This document shows, piece after piece, positions 1 through 11,956 of a DNA stretch of 64,000 bases (its first letter is position 1; the number at the start of each line of letters is the position of its first letter). The notes beneath the pieces are model-generated. The model was not told the DNA's origin and made no database searches. It saw nothing but the letters and a program-made list of their open reading frames with translations. Where the stretch lies: the NCBI GenBank assembly GCA_037157565.1, contig JAZHRO010000062.1, positions 8,618,001 to 8,682,000 of the forward strand, written 5' to 3'. Made by a program: the position numbers and the translations under genes. The DNA is from Thalassia testudinum. Its lineage: Eukaryota; Streptophyta; Magnoliopsida; Alismatales; Hydrocharitaceae.

Positions 1-852
1 ATTGATGGAGTTCTCGCACATATTCTTGTGAATCTCCCACACCATGTCCTCATGTTGACCCATGATGTTTCCTCTGCAGGTTGCATTGATGAATAATCGA
101 ATGTCTTCACGGAGTCCCTGGTAAAAAGACAGGACTTGTTCCCATTTAGAAACTCCGTGATGGGGGCACTTTTGCATGAGATCCAAGAACCGATCCCATG
201 CCTCATGAAGAGGTTCTCCCGATTGTTGAGTGAAATGAGTGATTTGGCGGCGCAAGGCATTTGTCCGGCCAACGGGGAAGAACTTCAAAAATTCGGACTG
301 AAGTTCGATCCATGTGTTGATCGGACGAGTCTGAGTTTGATACCAATGAGAAGCCTTGTCCATGAGGGAGAAAGAAAACATCTTCAAGAGCAGAATATCC
401 CGATTTTGTGCATCTGACCTGAAGGTCTGGGCCAGATGTTTGAGCTGCTTAATGTGCTGGAATGGATCCTCAGAGTTAAGCCCGTGAAATTTTGGTATGG
501 CATGAATCATATTGGGCTTGAGTTCAGAATCAGGACCTCCAGCCGGGATTTGGACTCGAGGCTCGATTGCCACCGTAGCGGGATTATAGTGATCTCACAT
601 CATAGGATGCTGCGGTGGGTTTACAAAGTTTTGGAAGAGATCATTCAGGCGCTAAAGTTGGTGCTCAATGTTGTTCTCTTCTTCAATGGGTTGTGCCATG
701 ATGGAAGAAGAAGGAGAACTAGGTTTTGAATTAGAGGAGAGATCTATGTGGTGGGGTTGTTGCAAAAACACGGGCGTTGAGGCTTGGCCTCGATGGGAGT
801 GGATTTCTAAAGGAGGTCTTAAGGATGGTCTTAAGGACCTCCTACTAAACAT
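1..852 (-). pseudogene. Element A gag (Ty3/Gypsy, non-chromovirus type), partial
   Basis: The minus strand encodes a retrotransposon gag core. From about 540 down to 1 it reads through motifs such as PKFHGLNSEDPFQHIKQ, FSFSLMDKASHWY and FLKFFPVGRTNALRR, the usual landmarks of the plant retrotransposon gag domain, which forms the particle in the cytoplasm. The frame runs off the window, so zinc knuckle and pol are not seen. Two possible starts share the frame: ATG at 852, and ATG at 699 (MAQPIEEEN). Two in-frame stops break it, TAG at 652-654 and TGA at 595-597. Both can be read as CAG and CGA decayed by C-to-T. Upstream lie its leader, a tRNA-Asp-like PBS and its LTR. The FHGL...DPFQHIK wording and the PBS point to the Athila/Tat side of Ty3/Gypsy; the exact lineage is not settled. 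Confidence 0.85.
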
Positions 853-1790
853 GCACCAAAGGATTTGATGAGATCAGAATGTGCTGGACCCAATTGAGAC
901 ACCCAAAAAATGTTGGGTGACTATAGAGGTTCGGGGCGGATGATACCCCTTAGTAAGAAAGTCCATCCACCTGAGAAATACCTAGGCAGCCAGAGAGGGA
1001 CAGTCCCGTAAAGACCTTTACACAGTAAAGCATCCCCACGAGTTATAGGGTTTCCCCCACCTGTCCTCTCTTGTCACCGAGATTCCAGGTAGACTAGAAT
1101 GGGGACCTTGACCTCTTAAGTCTACCTTTTTAAATTAAGATCAAGGTGCTTAGTTTTCCACTTGAACTTTTAGGTTTTTTTTGAGTGCAAAAAGTGACCT
1201 AATTTTATGGTTGGTTGACCCAAAGGGTCAACTTCACCTCTTTGTTCCTTTGAGAGCTTCTAGGTCCTTTCTTTTAGGGTTCAAGTGGATTAAGAGCCTG
1301 ATTTGCTTAGGGTTTCTCTTGGATAGATCTTTTCAAACAAGGCTTAAGCACACCTCCTTTTGAAATTTTTGATTCTTTGCTTAAGAGAAGATGTGTCTCT
1401 ATAACCCTAGATTGAAATCCTTAGGTTGGCTCTATTTGGTCCAATTTAGTTGCCTGAAAAATGGTATCTAGGGCTCAATTAAGAAGGTGTTAGCCCTAGC
1501 TACCTTAAATGGATGTGCAATTCAAAATGTGTTGAAATAAAAATCAGGCAACTTTGGTGAATTACTAAATATGGAAGCAAGTAGATCTAGATTGATTTTT
1601 CTTTATTTTTCTTTTCAGATTTTGAGGGGAATAAGAGAGAGGGCAATGAAGATTTACCTATTCTTGGTGTGGTTGTTGTGCGGCTGCTTTTCTTTTCTTT
1701 TCTTCCCCTGAAACAAACATAGCAAAAGAGAGAGATTAAGTCAGTACTGAATCAGAGGTTGTGATCAAAGTTTCTAAAATGCTCGTTGCT
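853..1790 (-). other. Element A untranslated leader
   Basis: This is the minus-strand leader between the PBS (1791-1807) and gag. I see no coding frame of substance. On the minus strand a pyrimidine-rich stretch ending TTTGTTTCAG near 1710 resembles a 3' splice site, but I found no partner donor I trust. Confidence 0.6.
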
Positions 1791-1807
1791 CCCCAGCAAT
1801 GGTGCCA
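1791..1807 (-). other. Element A primer-binding site (tRNA-Asp type)
   Basis: The minus strand reads TGGCACCATTGCTGGGG three bases inside the LTR end. It matches 14 of 17 positions of the complement of a plant tRNA-Asp 3' end (TGGCGCCGTTGCCGGGG, recalled). The three differences are all transitions. Confidence 0.8.
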
Positions 1808-2048
1808 AAATGTTAACGGGGCGAAATCGGTTTTAAAGGATGTCGTGTTGTGGTGTAAATGAAATCGCCTCGAAAACAAATAAGAATTTATTACTCGAAA
1901 ACCTTAGTATTCGAGGTCAAACACAGGGAGCAAATTGGTATTTAAAAACTAGAATCACAACTTCCAACTTTATAAAATGTAATGACCAATCAAAGTTATA
2001 AAGCAAAAATGATATCAATGTGTAGAGAAGATAAAAAATATAGAGATG

Positions 2049-2087
2049 GACGTCTGATTTTTACGTCTGATGTAAAAATCAGACGTC
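2049..2087. repeat. Perfect inverted repeat near LTR end
   Basis: GACGTCTGATTTTTAC is followed by a 7-base loop and its exact reverse complement, giving a 16-bp perfect stem with GACGTC at both feet. A looser version lies in the related copy at about 17923-17949. Confidence 0.95.
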
Positions 2088-2109
2088 TTAAGTATTTGAT
2101 GCTACAGTG

Positions 2110-2700
2110 CTTTCTCTGTTATTCTTCTTCTGATTTCTGATTTCTCCTTTCCTTGCTTCTGATTCGTTCTGCCTTCTACCTTTTATACTCTGCGGCTACT
2201 CTTCCTGTTCCTCTTTTCTTCTTTTTCTTCTCTTGTTTCCTTAGCTTTCCCTTGCCTTTGATTCTCTGCTTGGCCGCACCTCTGCTTCCTTCTTCCTTCT
2301 GCTTTCAACCCTTGGCTTCTTCTTTCTTTCCTCTCTCTGGCCTCCTTCTTTTCTTCTTTTGCCTCCGCTTCTTCCTTCAAGTCTTTCTTCCTTCTTCAAC
2401 CTCTGCTTTTGCGGCTACAGTGATTCCTCCTCTTCCCTTGACTTTTGCCTTCAAGTCCTTCTTCCTTCTTCAACCTCTGCTTCTGCAGCTAAGTCCTTCC
2501 TTCTCCTTCCTTAGCCACTCCTGACTTTAGCTTCTTCCTCTTCTTTAGCAGCTGCCTCCTTTCTTCCGCGCTCTTGCCTTGAGCTTTTCTTCCTTAGCCT
2601 CTTCTTCCTTCTTGTTCTTTCCTTGCACAACACAGAGCAAAACCTACCTCTACCCTTCCCTGCGTCGCTCTCTATTTCTCTCTTCGCTCTCCCAGAGCCA
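2110..2700 (-). repeat. Long purine/pyrimidine strand-asymmetric tract
   Basis: The plus strand is nearly all C and T (CTTC, CTTCTT) and the minus strand nearly all A and G. It lies downstream of the LTR promoter, in the presumed R/U5. The equivalent tract is at 17455-17880 in the sister copy, where it runs as GAAGAAGAA on the plus strand. Confidence 0.85.
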
Positions 2701-3755
2701 GCCAATCGGGTATACGGGTTGGGTTACGCACCTGGGTCCAGGCGCACCGGTGTGGGTGGTGCGCGAGGAGTGCAGGGTAAACGGGTCAGCTAGGTCCACG
2801 CAGGAGTGGCTGCAGACAAGGCAGGTGGGCGAGGGACCTCACCCCATGTTACTTGAGGTGCTAAGAAGAAAACACAAATTCAATAAAAGTGCTCACCTGC
2901 GCCTACTGTTTCTGAGGTGGGACTAAAGTCCCACCCGCTTCTTTGCATGCTCGCAAGGAGAGCTCTCATCCAATTGGGGAAGTTGGGTGCCTCGCAAAGC
3001 CTCGTTCTCTGTCTGGATGTGTTTACGCACTAACGCGTGTCACCTGGAGCACTGTTTGAGAGCTCCTTCACGCCTTCGCTAATGGCGGCGGAGGGGTCAA
3101 ACTTGAAATGCACGAATATGGCCTCGCGGCCCTATCAAATGCCTTGGGAAGCTTCGTTGTGTCACGGCGAAGGTGAGACGGTGGTTGGCTGGCTGTGGGA
3201 CGGTGTGAAGGTGCATGTGTTGGGTGAGGGTGTAGGGTGTGTGTGGCAGTTGGTGAAGGGGCGGAGGATGATCAGTGAGTGATGGTGGAGGTTTTGAGGT
3301 AAGTGGCGAGGCATGTGGAGGGGTGAAGCGACGGATTCGCCTCATCGGTGGTCGGCCGGAGATGAGGGAGACGAAGGTGGACAGTGGCTATCAAGGGGTA
3401 TTTTACTAAATTGAATGAGGGAAAATGAAGAGTAAGGGAAAGGGAACTTATTTGTGAGTAGCTGGACAAAGGGGTGGCAGAGGGGACGAGCGGCGCGTAT
3501 GTGCCGTCATTGGGGAAGAAGACCCTGAGGTGAGGATGACGGCAACGAGGAAGGGGTCGGAGAGGTGCCCATTAGTACAGTGCGACGCGGAAGAGCAATG
3601 CGGAGATAACTCTGCCACTGGTATTGTGGCAGAGCGACGGGAGGAGGGAGGAGGGATCATCGGAGCTTGCAAGCAGTTGGCCAGAGATGAGGAAGGAAGA
3701 AATTATGGGTGTATCTTAGGCCAATTCAAGCTTAGAAGATGCGGCAAGGACCGAG

Positions 3756-3770
3756 GGTCCTTTTATAGCT
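3756..3770 (-). promoter_or_regulatory. TATA box of element A LTR
   Basis: The minus strand reads AGCTATAAAAGGACC. The same CTATAAAAGG-type box lies at the same place in the other family-1 LTRs (12895, 16308, 55858), which supports it as the retroelement promoter. Confidence 0.75.
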
Positions 3771-4702
3771 GTTGGCTGAGACCTTTGTGCTTGGAAGGCA
3801 AGCTTCCAAGCGCAAAGATTTCGCTGGAGATGGAAGGTGCGTAAGACACCCAAATCTCTCGAGCATTCGCATGGGAGATTTGGTGTAAATTCGATCTTAG
3901 GATCCTGTTCATACGGTAGGGAAATCCTCAAAGAATCTCTCTTCCAAATCTGGGAGATATCTGAGGATTCGGGGAGAAATCCTCCTCAAATCCTCGCCGG
4001 AGTAGGAGTCCTCCGCTGTAATGGTAGAGGGACCTAAATTCAAAGAGTGGCGAGGAAGATAGGGGGTCTGTGCAAGGATTTTCAAAAGTTAGGGGTCAAA
4101 ATGTAATTAGGTGGACTATTTTGCAAAGTAGGTCAAGGTGACCTTCCCTTAGACCCAAATTTTGGTAAAAACCTAATTTTGACCTAATAAATCCAATGGT
4201 GAAGTTGTATTTTAGGTTTGACCACGTTTGACTGGATATTTTGCACAAAAACCCAAATTAGGTCAAAAACTTAGTTAGGACCCCTATTTAGGTCAAAATA
4301 GGTTCCAAAGGCCAATTTGAAGGTTCTAAACCCTATAGAATATTTTTTCATGATTTTTAGAGGGTTTATTTGATTTTTATCCTGGCTAGAACCTTGTTGT
4401 ATTAAGTGGGTTTATTTTTAGGGTTACATAATGTCATTTAATTCTTGAAACTTACAATAACCCTTTTCTGACTGAACCATCCCACTTTTCCTCTTATTAA
4501 GTCCAATTAACCTATGTATAACCCCTGAGAAATCCCATTGATGCACTGTAATGGTAAAATTACAATTTTACCCTTTATTTCATGTTTTCTTCCTAGAACA
4601 ATAATCCCTTGAATTAGGCCTTCCTTTAGGTTATGCAGGAGCTTTTGTTCACTTTCTCAGGTCAAAATGAGCCAGTTAGGGCTCATGATGAGGTTCTCAT
4701 CA

Positions 4703-6228
4703 GTTACTTAGATGAGGATAGCGTACCTCAAACCCTCCTCTTCACGAAGAGTATTTTGTTTCACAAAGGAGACGGGAATTCGCAAAGCGAATACCCAACC
4801 AAGAACAAATAAAATAATAGACCTATAAAGCTACAAAGTATTAGTCTAAAACGTAGCTTCTATAGGCAATGGGTACTTCCCTGAGATGGAAGTGAAGTGT
4901 GCGATCCACATGATGGCATGACGATGCTCTCGTATACGTAGGCGGGAGAGCAGGTGCACAGTTGGGAAGATGATCCCAAGATGTAGACTAAGGCTTGAGC
5001 ACTTCTCCTTTGATTCTAACTTCTCTTGGACACAAAAGGATGTTGAAATAGTATTGCTTGGTGTGTTTTTGCTTAGGAAGGGTGTTCCTCTATTTATAGA
5101 GGTACTAAGAAGGATTTAGAAGCCTCTTCTAGCCGTTGGAGGGCTTCTCTGGCCGTTGGAAACAAATCCAAGGCAAATTAGGCTAGAATCAGGGTTACTT
5201 ATGATTCTGACAGGGTTATCAGACATCTGAATCTATTATCAGACGTCTGGGTCATCGTCTGGTTTAGGAATTAGTCGTCTGATCAAGAAAGGTGGAAGAT
5301 TTGATTGAAGTTGGATCACGACTGATGTCTAAAGATCACTTTTAAGATGTTTGGACAAAAGGTCAGACGTCTAATTCTAGATGAGTTTCCTTCCTGATTT
5401 TCTCCTAAATAGGGTTCTAGGTTTATTGGTCAGACGGCAGGTTGGTTGTCTAGCACAAAATCTGGGCATTTGGAAATGTAATCTTTTATGGGAATGGATT
5501 TCCTAAGACTAAACAGCTATAATCATTTGACAAAAGGTGATTTGGGCCTAACGTCTAATTATCAGATGTCTAGGGATCACTAGGGACGTCTGAAAGTGAA
5601 AGTAGGTTAGAATTAAGGTTAATCCTCTAAGATTAATCTGATAAGGCCAACGATCCTTTAATTAGACGTCTGGCAAGGTCATTAGACATCTTCTGAGATG
5701 TCTGGACTAATGGCTGGTCATCTGAAATCAGAAAGCACTAATTCCAGCCTAAGTGTTTGGATGTCTGATTAAATAGTCAGACGTCTTAAAGTCAAAGATT
5801 AGATGTATGATTTCCAGATTGGATGTTTAATCAGGCTGTCTGATGCCTATTTTGGCTTTCTAAGTTCTCTATGAACAACCTAAGTAGCCTAGGTTTGTGT
5901 AGGTGTTCGTAGGACTATAGTTTAGTTACTTTGAGGCTCTTTAACATATAATCTAGATAGAAAATAAAGAGCAAAAGAATAACAAATGAATACATGAATA
6001 AAGTATCTATCCTATTCTTCATCTCCTTCCTTCTTCAAGCTCTTGCTCCAAGTGAAGCTCCTTCTCCATCAAGCTCCTCCAATCCACCATGGATGCGAGC
6101 TTAAGCTCCTTTACACTTGATATCCATTTGCATTTTCCTGAAACTCATAAACTCAAAGCAAATGTTAAATAACAAGTGTTTTGTTATCATCAAAATTAAT
6201 GATCGTGGTGCCCTTACACCAACAGTCT
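4703..6228 (-). mobile_element. Sirevirus-like Copia LTR, interrupted at left by element A
   Basis: In minus orientation it starts TGTTGGTGTAAGGGCACCACG at 6228. It runs to 4703 and stops exactly at the boundary of element A. Its sequence, including the stretch GAAGAGGAGGGTTTGAGGTACGC, matches the LTR at 52926-54614. The remainder presumably lies beyond element A, outside the window. It carries a decayed array of GACGTC palindromes (about 5220-5830). Presumed TSD on the right is GTCTA (6229-6233), with no partner visible. Confidence 0.85.
5220..5835. repeat. Decayed GACGTC palindrome array
   Basis: There are repeated AGACGTCT-like palindromes, several intact (for example near 5243, 5364, 5664 and 5781). 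Many are changed to GATGTC or GACATC, the two products of C-to-T change at the central CG. Confidence 0.85.
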
Positions 6229-8291
6229 AGACTTCATGCAAATAAATTGCGACCTCCTTAGTCTTGGCTATCATTTATTGCAATATGAAATGTGGTCGTA
6301 TATGTAGTGGCAATTCATCAAGGGTTCTAGGAGGTGAGTCAGGTCTACTAATGTTCCATGGGTGAGATGCAGAAGTATGAAATTCATACCCTGGGACATA
6401 CGATGGGGTCCATTGTGGGGCCAATTGGTTTTGGTCATACTGACTATGGGCAGGATATGAGTTAACCATTTCAGCAGCCCAAGAAGAAAGATCAGGCAAA
6501 GTGAAAAGTCATCTTCACCACCTTGGATTTGGTTCCCAAGGTTATTCTGATTCAATGACCTAGGCTTCCAGATGAGCCATCGGGTCTAGATTCACTGGAT
6601 TCTGACCAGGTCCGGTTCTAGGGTTAGCCATCTCGACTAAACGAGTAGAAGAAGTAGTGTGAGAAGAAGATGGTCCAGGTGATGTGATGAATCGCCTTCA
6701 CCTCCTTGGGATTGGCTCCCAAGGTTCCACCAGTTGAGGTCTAAGTGACTTCCTCGCTTGCATACACCAATCAACCCTTGGGTTGGTGTAGCCAAGCCAA
6801 ACAAGGCTATGGCCTTGTTAATCAAATGGTCCTTAGGATCAGATGATCGGATTTTTTGTTAAGATTCCAATTTATGAAGAAAAATTCATCGGGTAAAAGA
6901 CTGCAAGTAATCCCAACCCCCTAAGTTAACCCAGCCAATCTGTACGAGGGGACTAAGGGAAAGGTTCTTCCTTCGACTTTCGCCTCTAGTTCCTTTATAC
7001 CCTCAAGCCGTGATCATTTGATACTGCCTCGCAGATTTGGCTAAGGTTTGACTAAGGCGGTTGTGATGACCTAGTACTACGACAACGAATGTAGGTTAAT
7101 TATGTATTTTATGCAGTTTTTCCTTAACCTTTTTCTTCAAATTAGAGTTTTTGGTGAGTGGTCCATAAGGTGACCAAGCTTACCGGCTATCCACTAGACT
7201 TGATTAAGTCTAGGTTAGCCAAGTGTGGTCTCTTAATTTCAACCCTAAAAGTTGAGCCTAGGGTTCATGCAATTTCTAAGTGTTCGGCAGACCAACATTT
7301 CAATTCTAACTATTCTCTATAGAAAAATTTTAATCCAATTGATTTGAATTTGAAAGGTAGATTCCTTTTTCAATTTTAATCCAATTTTAAAGAATTTTTT
7401 TTGAAATTTTTACTATTTCAAATGAATAAATATGAATTTTTAATTGTCAGGGGGTCAGATCTGGAATTTTGGCCACTTGTTGGTTTTCAATTTGAAACTG
7501 TATTAAATTAACTCAAAAAACTTAGAAAAAATATGAAAATGAAAGCTAGTTTGATAGCCTTTCAAAACCCATCATTTTTGGTCAAGTCTGATTTGTGAGT
7601 TGTTTGAAATTACTTTTTGAAATTCAAAAATTTTTAAATCTGAGTCAGTTTGAGCCCCTTGTAATTCATGAATTTTTAAAAATCATGCTATTCAAATTTT
7701 GTCAAATAAATGGTGTCGTTTGAAAGTTGATTTGAAAATATAGCTTTTGCCTAAATTTTAGAATTTTTGTCTTAATAAATATTGGCTAATCGAATTTTTA
7801 AATCGCTATTAAAATCAGGCTGAATTTCAGGGAAGGGTGAAAGGGCTTATGAAATGGTTTGAAATTCAAATCTAGTCTTTTTCACCAAAATAATATTTTC
7901 TTTTCTTTTTTCTTTTTTTTTGACTTTATTTCAAATCTTTTTCAAACTTTTTCAAAATTTTCAATTTTTTTTTCTTCTTATTTTTTTTTCAAATGAAACT
8001 CTACCCTAAGATTAAAAAAGTACCCTAAATCTAAATCCTAATTCTTTTTGTAATTTTTTTTGCACAAAAATATGCAGAATTTTTTCTTTTTCTTTTTTCA
8101 AAAATCAAATCTAGTCCTAGAATTCAAATGGAAAACCTAAACCTAATATGGTGATGTGCACCTGATTTTTCTTCACCTACGCCTGATGTGTGCGTAGAAT
8201 TCGCCTTTTCTGTTCTTGCACATCAAAAAGCAAGTAGAAATGGATTTGTCAATGTTAAGTTCAAGGAAATCAAAAATCAAAATCACGTTGC
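6229..8291 (-). mobile_element. Element B internal region, degraded
   Basis: This is the minus-strand interior of the Ty3-type element whose PBS and LTR follow at 8292-10568. Between 6271 and 6825 the minus strand has broken, Tyr/Pro/His-rich peptide fragments (for example WTPSYVPGYEFHTSASHPWN in one frame). They resemble in style the N-terminal part of the E/G protein, but I cannot identify them. The rest (6850-8290) is AT-rich with T-runs and no coding signal. The 3' part of the element is not in the window. Confidence 0.6.
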
Positions 8292-8308
8292 CCCTGGCAA
8301 CGACGCCA
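8292..8308 (-). other. Element B primer-binding site (tRNA-Asp type)
   Basis: The minus strand reads TGGCGTCGTTGCCAGGG, 15 of 17 positions of the tRNA-Asp complement, both differences being transitions. It lies two bases inside the LTR end. Confidence 0.85.
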
Positions 8309-8310
8309 TT

Positions 8311-10568
8311 TGTTGGAATCATAAATCGTATTTTTGATTAAAATAGCATCGTAGTATAGTTGCGAAGTTTGATTCAACGAAAAATTTAATTAACGAGATG
8401 GTGAGTCCCGATCGATCTCAAGGAGGCATTTAAGAAAAGTGAAATTGATTTTTGACTTCCTTACTTGCTTCAAATCGTACGTTGGTTTCTAAAGTGCAAG
8501 TTAAAGATGCACCGGTCATATTGTTTACGCGAAAAACATGTGCATGAGTCAAAAATATTACGAATGTGAAAGTGTGTGTTGGCGTGCGTGCAATCTCAAT
8601 CATGTGATGGCGACTAGCGGAAAATGAATCTAGCGCTAATTTGTTACTGTCTTCGGGAACCACCATTTTGTTGCAATATAGATAACACAGTAGATGTCAG
8701 GCAACAGGAGATTGCAATATAGATATATAGAATAGATATCATGCAACGATTGATTTTATTTCCCCAAAAATTGTCATCATTTCAATTGAATCTAGAGGAA
8801 TGCTTATACATGAAAGCTTAAAGAAGAACTCTAGCTAACAGAAAATAGATGCATGTATGGATCTAAGGAAGATTATGCATGCATCATTCAGGAGAGGATC
8901 GCTACACTACTAAGCAGAAAAATAATGCAGGCATTAAAGTGTGAAGAACTTCTATTTAGATAACTGAGCTTCGGGCATTAGAGGTGGTCTCAAATGGCTG
9001 TGTGGTTTGAGGTGGTAGGAGGAAAGAGAGGGACAGCCAAGGTGATTGGCTGGCCTCTTGAGAAGGTGGTGGAGAGGTGCTCTAGTCTTAGATGTGAAGG
9101 TAGAAGTGGTGGAGGTGATGGAGCTCGTGAGATGGAGGTGTGCACATGGAAATGGAGTCCAAGCAAGATTGGGGTGATGGCCGTCCAAGATGGTCTGTAA
9201 ATAGACCAAGGGGTCACTCATCTAGAGAGTTGTGGAACTCTCTAGAGAGCTCCCAAGGTGGCTGTCCAACCCATTTGAAATGGGTCTTCAAGATCCTCAT
9301 TTCATGGGTTGGTTGGTGGACTCCTTGAAAGGATAAAATAGTCTTTCAAGGTGGCACCACTTGTAGAGGGTTCTAGAGATCTCTAGAGTGGGCGGCTAAG
9401 TGTGTGTGTGGGTGTGTGTGCGTGACTAGGTGGGTGTGGTTAGGTGGTCTACATCGAGTCCTATAGGTCTAGGTGATTGGGTTTAGGTAGGCTCCTAGAA
9501 TTAAGGTTATAAACCCTAATACTATTGTGAAAGTGTAATTAAACTTAGTACAAGTTTAATTGAGTGGATGTGTGTCTAATTGGGAGAGAAAATACCCAAT
9601 TAGGTCAGGCTTGAGTCAATTGGGCTCTCACTGAATCCAATTGGACTTGTGTTGGTTGAGATCTGAGCTCAATTGGACTCCATGAGTCCAATTGAATAGG
9701 TGAAGTGTAATTGACTTAGCTCTAAGTCAATTGGGTTTAATGAGAACCTAATTAGGTTCTTAGGAGGGTCTTAGGGTAGTGTACTAGGCTTAGGGCACCT
9801 TAATTTAGGTTCCTTAGGGTGTAGAATTGGGTTTAGGGCTTAGGAAATCAAGATCCATGCTTGATTTCAAAAATAGGGATTGGAGAAGGGTTTCAGATGT
9901 TTGATTTAACAATTAGACGACTTATACTTCAAAATTAGAAGTCCAGAACTCTAGTTTGGACGTCCAATGTTGAGTCAGGGAGGAGTTTAGGTTCTGTCTT
10001 GGAATTCTACAGAAATTGGATGTTTAACACCTTATCTGGATGTCCAATATTCTAGCAGAATTGGGCTCTAGGTCTGCGGGTGGTGTCTAAGGGTTCTGGA
10101 CATCCAGCAACCTACCTGGACGTCTAGATATGGGCTGGAATAAGGGTTTTGAGGTATCCTAGGCTAAGGTGACCTAATCTAAGGGTGGCTTGGGTTTAGG
10201 AGGGTCTCTAGGGCTATCCTAAGGCTAGGAGAGGTCCTATGTTCTTTATAATTTAACTCCTACATTAAAATTCTACTTAGTAGAGTAGTATACCTCTCCC
10301 TACATTATTTCTTCCTCTTTATTTCAGGGCTTCTGCTGCAGCTCTAGCTTCTTCCCTGCTTCAGATCGAGCTTCAGGTCATCTCTTGGGCTTCTTATTGC
10401 ATATAATCCAAATAATGCACTAATCAGTACATTATAACATTATTTCATGAATATCTGTATAAAATAGAAAAGATGGGATGTATGCTATTCATGCATGAAT
10501 TATACTACAATTATGTTAAGTTCTAACTTAATTCAGGTCATTTAAGTCCTATGATTGCTGCGCAATCA
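8311..10568 (-). mobile_element. Element B 5' LTR (LTR family 2), 2.26 kb
   Basis: In minus orientation it begins TGATTGCGCAGCAATCATAGG at 10568 (a terminal stem, GATTGC/GCAATC) and ends GATTCCAACA at 8311, next to the PBS. A solo LTR with the same start lies at 37188-39143 and a shorter relative at 41159-42394. It carries a short GT-rich run (about 9399-9423) matched by a CA-rich run in the sister copy (about 38160-38186). It also carries scattered GACGTC/GATGTC boxes at 9890-10140. Frames on both strands at 8952-9328 are shadows without family signal. Confidence 0.87.
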
Positions 10569-10915
10569 ATGGACTTTGCTTACTATTTAAGAGAAATAAT
10601 TTTATGTCACTCAGAGTGACCCTCCCTTGTAGCAAACCATTGCCGTGACTCACAAGGTTGGCCATCGTCACATTCACCACATTGCGTGCCCACAGGCCAT
10701 AACCCATAAGTATAAATCTCAAGTAAGGTTTATTGTATCAAGATATTTTGCTTCTAAAGATTGGTTATATACTTATATTTTTAAGATATTTTGCAAAGAG
10801 AGGTTGTTTACAGCCTTCAGCAGAGTCCAAAGCCATGTTTATAGAAATTGTCAAAGTCTTTAAAAGTAAATGAATTTAGGTACGCTAATTTAAATCACTC
10901 ATTGTTTGCACATAG
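10569..10915. other. Unassigned backbone between elements B and D
   Basis: No gene is recognised. Near 10880 it contains CTAATTTAAATCACTCATTG followed by a G-rich step. The same wording appears at about 42646 and 42779 on the far side of element D, so this may be the left flank of the DNA into which D inserted. The left edge ATGGA (10569-10573) would be element B's target duplication. Confidence 0.45.
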
Positions 10916-11861
10916 GAGGTACATGGTAGAAGATCTGCATGAGTTGCCATAAAGGAACCTCATAGTGTGGGCAACTTCTTAAGAGATCTTGGAATTGTTC
11001 CCAAGCATCATGTAAAGTCTTGCTAGGTTTTGTTAGAAAGTTGTAATAGATCTTCTCAGGGAAATCGTACGACCAATGGGGAAGAATTTTTTAAGGAAAG
11101 CACTTTTGAGCTAAGGTCAAGTGTTAATAAGTTTGCCTATGGTTCTAAACCAGTAAGCGACCTTGTCTTTGAGGGAAAGAGGGAATAACTGCATTAGCCA
11201 TAAATCTTCTCGCACATTGTGAGAATGGGTCATTTGTGTGAGGAGAGTGAGTTCCTTAAGGTGGCTAAACGGGTCTTCCATTGGAAGGCCATGGAAGTGC
11301 TTGATTAGGGTTAGAATAATAGGTTTGATTTCAAAGTCTCCTTCTGGTATGACCACCTCCGATCTGTCCTCATAATTGGAAGGATCATATAAATCCTTAA
11401 GAGGGGTGGCGGCTTTTGCCCTTGGTTGGCTAGGTTCGTTATAGTTCTAGCCAACTGTTGTTGGTTTGCTTGTAGTTGAGCCAATTTCTTAACCATCATA
11501 GCTACGGGATTGGGCGAGGGGCCTTGGTTGTGATCTTGAGGCATCTTAGGTAATTCTAGACTAGGTAGGTTAGGGATGGGTAAGTCAAAGATGGATGGGT
11601 TAGCTGGTGGATTTTGGGTTGAAGAGTTAGAGACGAGATTAGAAGTGGGATTAGATGAATTTTTTGGGTGAGAGGTGGAAGTAGTAGTGGACCTATTTTG
11701 CATGTTTTCCATTTTTGATGAATGCAAGGAAGATGATCTTTTTCTGCGGGGGGCGGAATCAAGTGGTCCCTCCAAGTGTGGAGTTTAGGACTGTCACCTG
11801 TGCATACAATGGAAGAATGTGGAGGAGAGGAGGGAAAGATGAGAAGTGTGCAATCAAGCAA
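10916..11861 (-). pseudogene. Element D gag relic (Athila/Tat-like)
   Basis: Minus-strand frames join into a broken gag. The upstream piece (11775 downward) is Asn/Ser/Pro-rich, followed by a short Gln-rich helix (MMVKKLAQLQANQQQLARTI). Next comes FEIKPIILTLIKHFHGLPMEDP with SHLKELTLL and LFPLSLKDKVAYWF, the standard gag order in Athila/Tat elements. Further down, TLHDAWEQFQDLLRSCPHYE and WQLMQIFY appear in another frame. At least two frameshifts and several stops make it nonfunctional. It breaks off around 10920, with no zinc knuckle or pol, so the 3' part of element D has been lost. Its leader continues across the nested insertions at 39723-41136. Confidence 0.82.
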
Positions 11862-11956
11862 ACAAAATTCTAGACCTAACTTAAAGGTGACTCCCCAAAA
11901 ATTACCTAAGGCTTAGCCTATCTAGGAAATAAGAAATCCATAGCGGATCATCGTTC
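11862..11956 (-). other. Element D leader, gag-proximal part
   Basis: This is a short untranslated stretch ending in CGTTC (11952-11956), the left target duplication of the solo LTR that follows. The leader resumes at 39723. Confidence 0.6.

Larger units (their letters stand above)
1811..4702 (-). mobile_element. Element A 5' LTR (LTR family 1), 2.9 kb
   Basis: In minus orientation the LTR begins TGATGAGAACCTCATCATGAG at 4702 and ends GTTAACA at 1811, next to the PBS. The same LTR family recurs three times in the window as solo copies (11957-39717, 15372-22783, 54932-57310). All share the start (TGATGRKAA), a TATA box, a long purine-rich tract in the transcribed part and an end of the form ...CAACA. 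Because gag and PBS follow, this copy is a true 5' LTR; its partner is beyond the left edge. It sits inside a Copia LTR, whose sequence resumes with the presumed target duplication GTTAC at 4703-4707. The protein-like frames inside are low-complexity translations of the purine/pyrimidine tract, not genes. Confidence 0.88.

Noticed and set aside
2153..2524. Phe/Leu/Ser-rich 123-residue frame
   Set aside because: It is a translation of the pyrimidine tract of a family-1 LTR; the opposite strand is equally open and no conserved wording exists.
9399..9425. GT microsatellite as a separate feature
   Set aside because: The CA/GT run is conserved in the sister LTR at 38160-38186, so it belongs to the LTR and is too short and impure to list as a satellite.
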